The translations under genes were made by a program, and so were the position numbers. A DNA stretch of 17,305 nt from NCBI GenBank assembly GCA_049296795.1, contig JBAQTC010000032.1:1-17305 (forward strand), written 5' to 3'. Every line of letters begins with the position of its first letter. The first letter of the stretch is position 1. Origin of the DNA: CAXNKH01 sp049296795 (lineage in GTDB: Bacteria; Pseudomonadota; Gammaproteobacteria; Burkholderiales; Burkholderiaceae_C). The notes under the pieces were generated by a model. The model was not told where the DNA came from, searched no databases, and saw nothing but the letters and a program-made list of their open reading frames with translations. Positions 13,594-17,305 of this stretch are shown here, piece by piece.

Positions 13594-13760
13594 GGTGACT
13601 TGCTCTCGAATCGCCCGAGGACGCACGCCACGGCGAGAAATAACAGAATGGTCGCGACCATCCCTACGCTACGCGGCATCTCGACGATCACGGCCACCAA
13701 CAGCGTCCCAGCCAACAGCCATGCCCCTGCGAGCATCAGGATGCGAATGACCTCGATCAC
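13590..13760 (-). CDS. Small two-helix membrane protein (56 aa)
   Basis: This small membrane protein is of unknown function. The start is GTG 13758-13760, sharing four bases with the large terminase stop (GTGA), which suggests translational coupling; a TTG four codons earlier is less likely. Two hydrophobic segments are clear: RILMLAGAWLLAGTLLVAVIV (residues 5-25, given here as about 6-25) and VGMVATILLFLAVACVL (about 32-48), separated by a short EMPRS turn and followed by a charged tail. The size and topology would allow a holin-like or superinfection role, but no family is recognised and the position next to terminase does not decide it. It overlaps the following gene by an ATGA. Confidence 0.68.
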   Translation of the reverse strand: MIEVIRILMLAGAWLLAGTLLVAVIVEMPRSVGMVATILLFLAVACVLGRFESKSP

Positions 13761-16495
13761 AGCAGCACCCAATCGGGCCCCGGCACCGCGTGCAGCGCCT
13801 CGGACAGCGCCATGATTAGCGCCACCACGCCGTCGATGCGCTCGGTGCTCTTTGCCTTCGATGGCTTGATGTTGCCGGCCGGGTCCTGCTCCACCGCGAC
13901 GTTACCGACCATCCACCGCATCACGGGATTGCCGTCGTGCTTGATCTTCTCCCCGAGCAGCAGCTTCTCGAGCTCACGCGTCGGCGCCGACATCGAGGCG
14001 TAGCCCTGGCCCACCGGCACCACGTCGAGCCCATCGCCGCCCAGCTGCGTGATGAGCTGCGTGGCGTTCCAGCGGTCATAGCAGAGCTTCTTGATGGTGA
14101 AGCCGTGGTCATCCGCCAGCATGCGGATCTGCTCCCGGATGACGTCGTAATCGATGATGTTGCCCTCGGTCGCAGTCAGATGGTGCTGCTCCGCCCAGAG
14201 CGGGTATGGCACCCGGTCGCGCTCCGCCCGTCGGCGCATGTTGTCGGATGGCACCCAGAAGAATTGGGTCGTGTAGAACTCGCCCTCCTCGAGCGGGAAC
14301 ACGAGACTGAGCGCCGCCACGTCGGTCGTAGTCGCCAAGTCGAGGCCGGCGTAGCAATCGAGACCGCGAAGCTCCGCGAGCGGCCGGGAAGCCTCGGCAG
14401 CATCCCAGGTCTCCATCGAGAGCCACCGATCTACCTGCTCCGTGATCATGTTGAGCCGCAATCTCCGGAACGCGTTCTGGCGCCCTGGCACCTCGACGGC
14501 ACGATCGCGTTCCTGAATGAGCTCATCGAGTTGGACGGTCACGCCGAGACCCGGGTTCGCCTTGATGTAATTGGCGGGGTCGGTCCAATCGTCGTCCGGA
14601 TCGAGGCTCGCGATGTACGCGAACCATTGATCGTCGTCGACGAGGCCCTCGACGACGCGCGTCGCGTAATCGTGCGTCTCCATGTAAATCGACGTACCTG
14701 CGACGCCCGCCGTCGTGATGTAGAAGAAGAGCGGTTGCGTCCGCGCCCCGAGCGCCGTCTCGAGCACGTCAACCAACTTACGGTCCCGATGCGCGTGGAG
14801 CTCGTCGATGATGGCGCCATGCGGGTTGAGTCCGTCAGTCGTGTCGGAGTCCGCCCCGAGCGCCTCAAACTTCGAGGCTGTCTCAATCACGTGCAGGTTC
14901 GCACGCGACGGGATATCGCGGATACGCTTCGCGAGCGTCGGCGTGCGCGCCACCATTGAGGCGGCCTCGGTCCAGCAAATCTTCGCCTGGTCGCGCTTGG
15001 TAGCCGCGGCGTATACCTCGGCGCCGGGCTCGTCGTCGAAGTCGAGCAGGTACAGCCCAACGCCGGCACCGATGGTGGTGTTGTGTGTTGGGACCATCGA
15101 CTCGCCGGCTAGGTACAGGTGGCTCGGCGAATCCACCTGGATACAGCGCACCGGGACACTCTCGACCCGCTCACATCCAACAATCTGCCGCGTCTGAGAT
15201 CGAACCCTACGCGTGGGAGCATCTCTCAACCGAACCCGCTTTCTGGCAATCCCGAAGACAGGTCGATCAGTGAACGACTGAAACCTCACCCGATACCGCG
15301 GCCCGATGTCTCGCCCGCTCAGCGTGGCACGGTCTTCAGACCATTGCGGCTTGAATCCTAGTCCCCGCATCAATTCCAGCGCATCAATGGATAGCCGCTT
15401 GTTCGTCAGCGTCAGTTCACATTGCCCAACGCGCGACACGTACCCGTCCGTGTCCATAAGCCCCCGCAACAACGCCATCCTCTGCGCCACCGACGCACGC
15501 TGATAGACACGAGGGATGTGCTTGTCTCCGAGCACGCCTAACGCGCGCAACCGCCCCTGAACCGTCCCTTGCGACAGGGAAGGATCACCCCTCCGCACGC
15601 CATCGCTGAGAATGAGTGAACGGGCACGGTGGGCATTGTCACGAACTCGTACCGGAACGCCCTCGGCCCGCAGCGCCGCTTCTACTTCAGCATCAACCGA
15701 TGTGATGATTGCGGCAGCAGCCGAACCATCCCCGAGCCACGCCCCGAGCACATACGGAGCTACGGGCAACTCGGCCACCGCCCCTAACAGGGGCGCAGCT
15801 ACCGGGATGCTGTGATTCCACTCCACACGCCGGGCGTCCAGGTGGAGAGTGGCCGCAATCTCGGCGGTCGTGCGTACGTCGTCGCTCGACTGGCGCCGTC
15901 TGCCCTGTCGCCCATTGCCCTTGCGACGCGCCTGCGTCCGCCAAAGATGCTCCGCGTCGGCGACGATGTTGGTGCCGTCCGAGAACGTCACTCGGTAGCA
16001 CTCTCGGCCTTCCATCACGGGAGTGGCAAACACCACGCGGCACGGCATCCCCGCCTCGTCATAGACGAGATCCCCCTCACTCAAGTCCCCCATCGCTGTC
16101 CATCCGTCGGGAGTGGGAATCGGAGTGTCGAGAGCTAACGCCTTCCCGTTCTTCCTAGCAATTTCGACCAGCGAATATCGGAAGCGGCGGACCCACCGTC
16201 CGAATGGCTCCGACCACCGCTGCCATCCAAACGTGCTTCCGATACAGAACGCCTGCCACGACTGCAGCACCAGCGGCTCGTTCGCCCAGCGTCCCTTCGA
16301 CTGGCGCAAGTAGCCAAAGAACTCGATGGCGCGGTCTGCCTCGGCCTGATTCCACCGTAGCCCGCGCGCCACGCCACCCTCGAGGTCACGCATATGCCGC
16401 TCGCACGATTGGCGCACCAGCGCACCCGCCACGATCTCACCCGAAATCACAGCCTCGGCATACGCAGCAACACGGCATCGGACGGCGGTTACCAC
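13757..16495 (-). CDS. terL: Terminase large subunit with in-frame intein
   Basis: This is the ATPase-nuclease motor that cuts and translocates phage DNA into the prohead. The start chosen is GTG 16493-16495, just after the upstream stop. The frame is open to 16561, but that would overlap the previous gene by 61 bases. The protein is 912 residues, of which 119-472 are an intein, leaving a 558-residue extein, a normal size for the HK97-like Terminase_1 family. Joining the exteins restores the Walker A region VEIARKNGKTTIGAG. Walker B is AIIDELHAH (D564, E565) and the coupling motif is FFYITTAG. The RNase H-like nuclease shows YAGLDLATTTD (D719), CYDRWNA (D807) and ERIDGVVAL (D888). Its stop overlaps the next gene by 4 bases. 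Without splicing the motor would lack its ATP-binding loop. Confidence 0.95.
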   Translation of the reverse strand: MVTAVRCRVAAYAEAVISGEIVAGALVRQSCERHMRDLEGGVARGLRWNQAEADRAIEFFGYLRQSKGRWANEPLVLQSWQAFCIGSTFGWQRWSEPFGRWVRRFRYSLVEIARKNGKALALDTPIPTPDGWTAMGDLSEGDLVYDEAGMPCRVVFATPVMEGRECYRVTFSDGTNIVADAEHLWRTQARRKGNGRQGRRRQSSDDVRTTAEIAATLHLDARRVEWNHSIPVAAPLLGAVAELPVAPYVLGAWLGDGSAAAAIITSVDAEVEAALRAEGVPVRVRDNAHRARSLILSDGVRRGDPSLSQGTVQGRLRALGVLGDKHIPRVYQRASVAQRMALLRGLMDTDGYVSRVGQCELTLTNKRLSIDALELMRGLGFKPQWSEDRATLSGRDIGPRYRVRFQSFTDRPVFGIARKRVRLRDAPTRRVRSQTRQIVGCERVESVPVRCIQVDSPSHLYLAGESMVPTHNTTIGAGVGLYLLDFDDEPGAEVYAAATKRDQAKICWTEAASMVARTPTLAKRIRDIPSRANLHVIETASKFEALGADSDTTDGLNPHGAIIDELHAHRDRKLVDVLETALGARTQPLFFYITTAGVAGTSIYMETHDYATRVVEGLVDDDQWFAYIASLDPDDDWTDPANYIKANPGLGVTVQLDELIQERDRAVEVPGRQNAFRRLRLNMITEQVDRWLSMETWDAAEASRPLAELRGLDCYAGLDLATTTDVAALSLVFPLEEGEFYTTQFFWVPSDNMRRRAERDRVPYPLWAEQHHLTATEGNIIDYDVIREQIRMLADDHGFTIKKLCYDRWNATQLITQLGGDGLDVVPVGQGYASMSAPTRELEKLLLGEKIKHDGNPVMRWMVGNVAVEQDPAGNIKPSKAKSTERIDGVVALIMALSEALHAVPGPDWVLL
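15080..16141 (-). other. Class 3 (WCT) intein with LAGLIDADG homing endonuclease, in terL
   Basis: This 354-residue protein intron interrupts the large terminase between Lys118 and Thr473 of the 912-residue precursor. It begins ALALDTPIPTPDGW, so it has Ala where most inteins have Cys or Ser. Block B is VADAEHLWRT with His183 and Trp185. Block F is VRCIQVDSPSHLYLAG with Cys451. The end is VPTHN, with Thr470, His471 and Asn472, and Thr473 as the +1 residue. Trp, block-F Cys and block-G Thr form the signature of class 3 inteins, where the block-F Cys starts splicing. Two endonuclease motifs are intact: LGAWLGDG (250-257, Asp256) and LLRGLMDTDGYV (342-353, Asp350). No stop or frameshift is visible, so both splicing and homing look functional. 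Confidence 0.93.
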
Positions 16496-16500
16496 CTGGG

Positions 16501-16791
16501 TTACGCCACTCCGTGCGCATCCAGCGTCATCGGACGGAGCTCCGAATCCTCGAGCACGCACTCCAGCACGTCTAGCGCCTCGTCATGCCGCACAACGCGA
16601 TACGTCGCATCCCCATTGTCGACTGTTATCAGGACCAGGACGCACCCGTCGACGTCCGTCACCAGCCGCATGCGGTTCGGGTCGACGACCCGCATGTCGG
16701 CAACGATGTCGGTGCGATAGGGCCATCGCTCCACCTCGACGCGCCCCTGGCGCGTAAACGCGATAATCGGTTCCGGCTGACGCTCAGCCAT
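16501..16791 (-). CDS. Hypothetical protein between the terminase subunits (96 aa)
   Basis: I do not recognise this 96-residue protein. It is acidic, with no signal peptide or membrane segment, and alternates short beta-prone stretches (RMRLVTDVDGCVLVLITVD, then ATYRVVRHDEALDVLECVL), suggesting a small alpha/beta fold. Its ATG at 16789-16791 lies inside the end of the small terminase gene (8-base overlap), with a purine-rich GGAAGAGAGAG stretch just upstream as a plausible ribosome binding site. The large terminase probably starts six bases after its stop codon. The position between the terminase subunits suggests a packaging-related role, but that is only inferred from context. Confidence 0.7.
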   Translation of the reverse strand: MAERQPEPIIAFTRQGRVEVERWPYRTDIVADMRVVDPNRMRLVTDVDGCVLVLITVDNGDATYRVVRHDEALDVLECVLEDSELRPMTLDAHGVA

Positions 16792-17266
16792 TGCGCTCTC
16801 TCTTCCTCAGCGCCTCGAGCGGATCAATTTCCCGTTCCGCCTCGACCTTGAGCTTGCTCCGGTACGCGGGGTTCATTCCGAAGCGATCCGTTAGCTTCAC
16901 GAAATTGGCGAAGGCCGCGTTCGCGATGTGCACGGCAGGATGCGGCATCCGGATAACGCCGGTCTTCGTGACCGCCTGGTAAACGCGGCCCTCCTTTGCG
17001 AGCACGCGCTGCATCTCGGCGTACGTCGCGAGTTCCTGCGCCATCGCTGCCGCCGCGTCCATGTCTGCCTCGGTCAACACCTTGAGCGATTGCAGGTATG
17101 GGACCACCCGGCGCCAGTGACGCCGCGCACCGGCCGGCAGCCAGGTCGGCGGACGCAACGGACCGTCGAGTGGTGCTGCCTTCGGCTCATCGGTGTTGAT
17201 GGCGCGCTTGCCCGGATTGCCCCGGAGCACACGGAGCGCCGTGGGCTGGGGTGGGGGCCCGCTCAA
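16784..17266 (-). CDS. Phage terminase small subunit, P27 family
   Basis: This is the DNA-recognition subunit of the packaging motor, which works with the large terminase two genes downstream. The N-terminus (residues 8-21, PTALRVLRGNPGKR) is the characteristic opening of P27-type small terminases, and the rest is helical and charged, ending in DPLEALRKRERNG. The frame stays open to the window edge at 17305. I chose the TTG at 17264-17266 because it puts the family motif right at the N-terminus, giving 160 residues; a GTG at 17303-17305 is the alternative, and a start beyond the window cannot be excluded. The stop overlaps the next gene by 8 bases, which fits one operon. Family assignment is confident, the start less so. 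Confidence 0.88.
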   Translation of the reverse strand: MSGPPPQPTALRVLRGNPGKRAINTDEPKAAPLDGPLRPPTWLPAGARRHWRRVVPYLQSLKVLTEADMDAAAAMAQELATYAEMQRVLAKEGRVYQAVTKTGVIRMPHPAVHIANAAFANFVKLTDRFGMNPAYRSKLKVEAEREIDPLEALRKRERNG

Positions 17267-17305
17267 GGCACCAACCCCGTTCCGGCAACCTGCGGCCGCA
17301 CACAC

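Overview
This window is a dense, single-strand late-gene cluster of a tailed double-stranded DNA phage or prophage. The siphovirus type is inferred from the tail tube, tail chaperone and tape measure genes. All supported genes lie on the minus strand, so gene order runs from the right edge (17305) to the left edge (1). The DNA is GC-rich, GTG and TTG starts are common, and neighbouring genes often overlap by 1, 4 or 8 bases. This points to a high-GC bacterial host, but no host gene is present and the host cannot be named. No tRNA, integrase, insertion sequence or CRISPR array was seen, and no stretch over 100 bases lacks a gene.

Packaging block (17266-11592). In order it holds a P27-type small terminase, a 96-residue unknown protein, and a large terminase whose Walker A motif is split by a 354-residue intein. 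Four tiny coupled genes follow (56, 70, 61 and 38 residues, two of them membrane proteins), then an HK97-type portal. The intein carries the Trp/Cys/Thr signature of class 3 inteins and both LAGLIDADG motifs.

Accessory virion block (11591-8906). Between portal and protease sit a Gp80-like fibre or appendage protein, a 370-residue unknown probable virion protein, a 332-residue protein with eight repeats of exactly 21 residues, and a 61-residue zinc-ribbon protein.

Capsid block (8909-5966). A candidate promoter with an inverted repeat bracketing its -10 hexamer, and a two-stage leader hairpin over the ribosome binding site, precede a ClpP-like head maturation protease and the HK97-fold major capsid protein. 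A possible decoration protein and a 71-residue protein follow.

Modification and tail block (5969-1). A glycosyltransferase-methyltransferase fusion lies within the head genes, followed by a 25-residue mini-gene. Next come a head-tail connector, a likely tail terminator, a 61-residue protein, the tail tube, and a tail assembly chaperone pair probably joined by a +1 frameshift at AAA-AGA. An HK97 gp10-like protein and the start of the tape measure protein, cut by the window edge, complete the block.

Together the genes package DNA (terminase, portal), build and mature the head (protease, capsid), join it to the tail (connector, terminator) and build the tail. The most unusual parts are the intein, the glycosyltransferase-methyltransferase fusion (perhaps a virion glycosylation system) and the fibre-like genes with their own downstream promoter.
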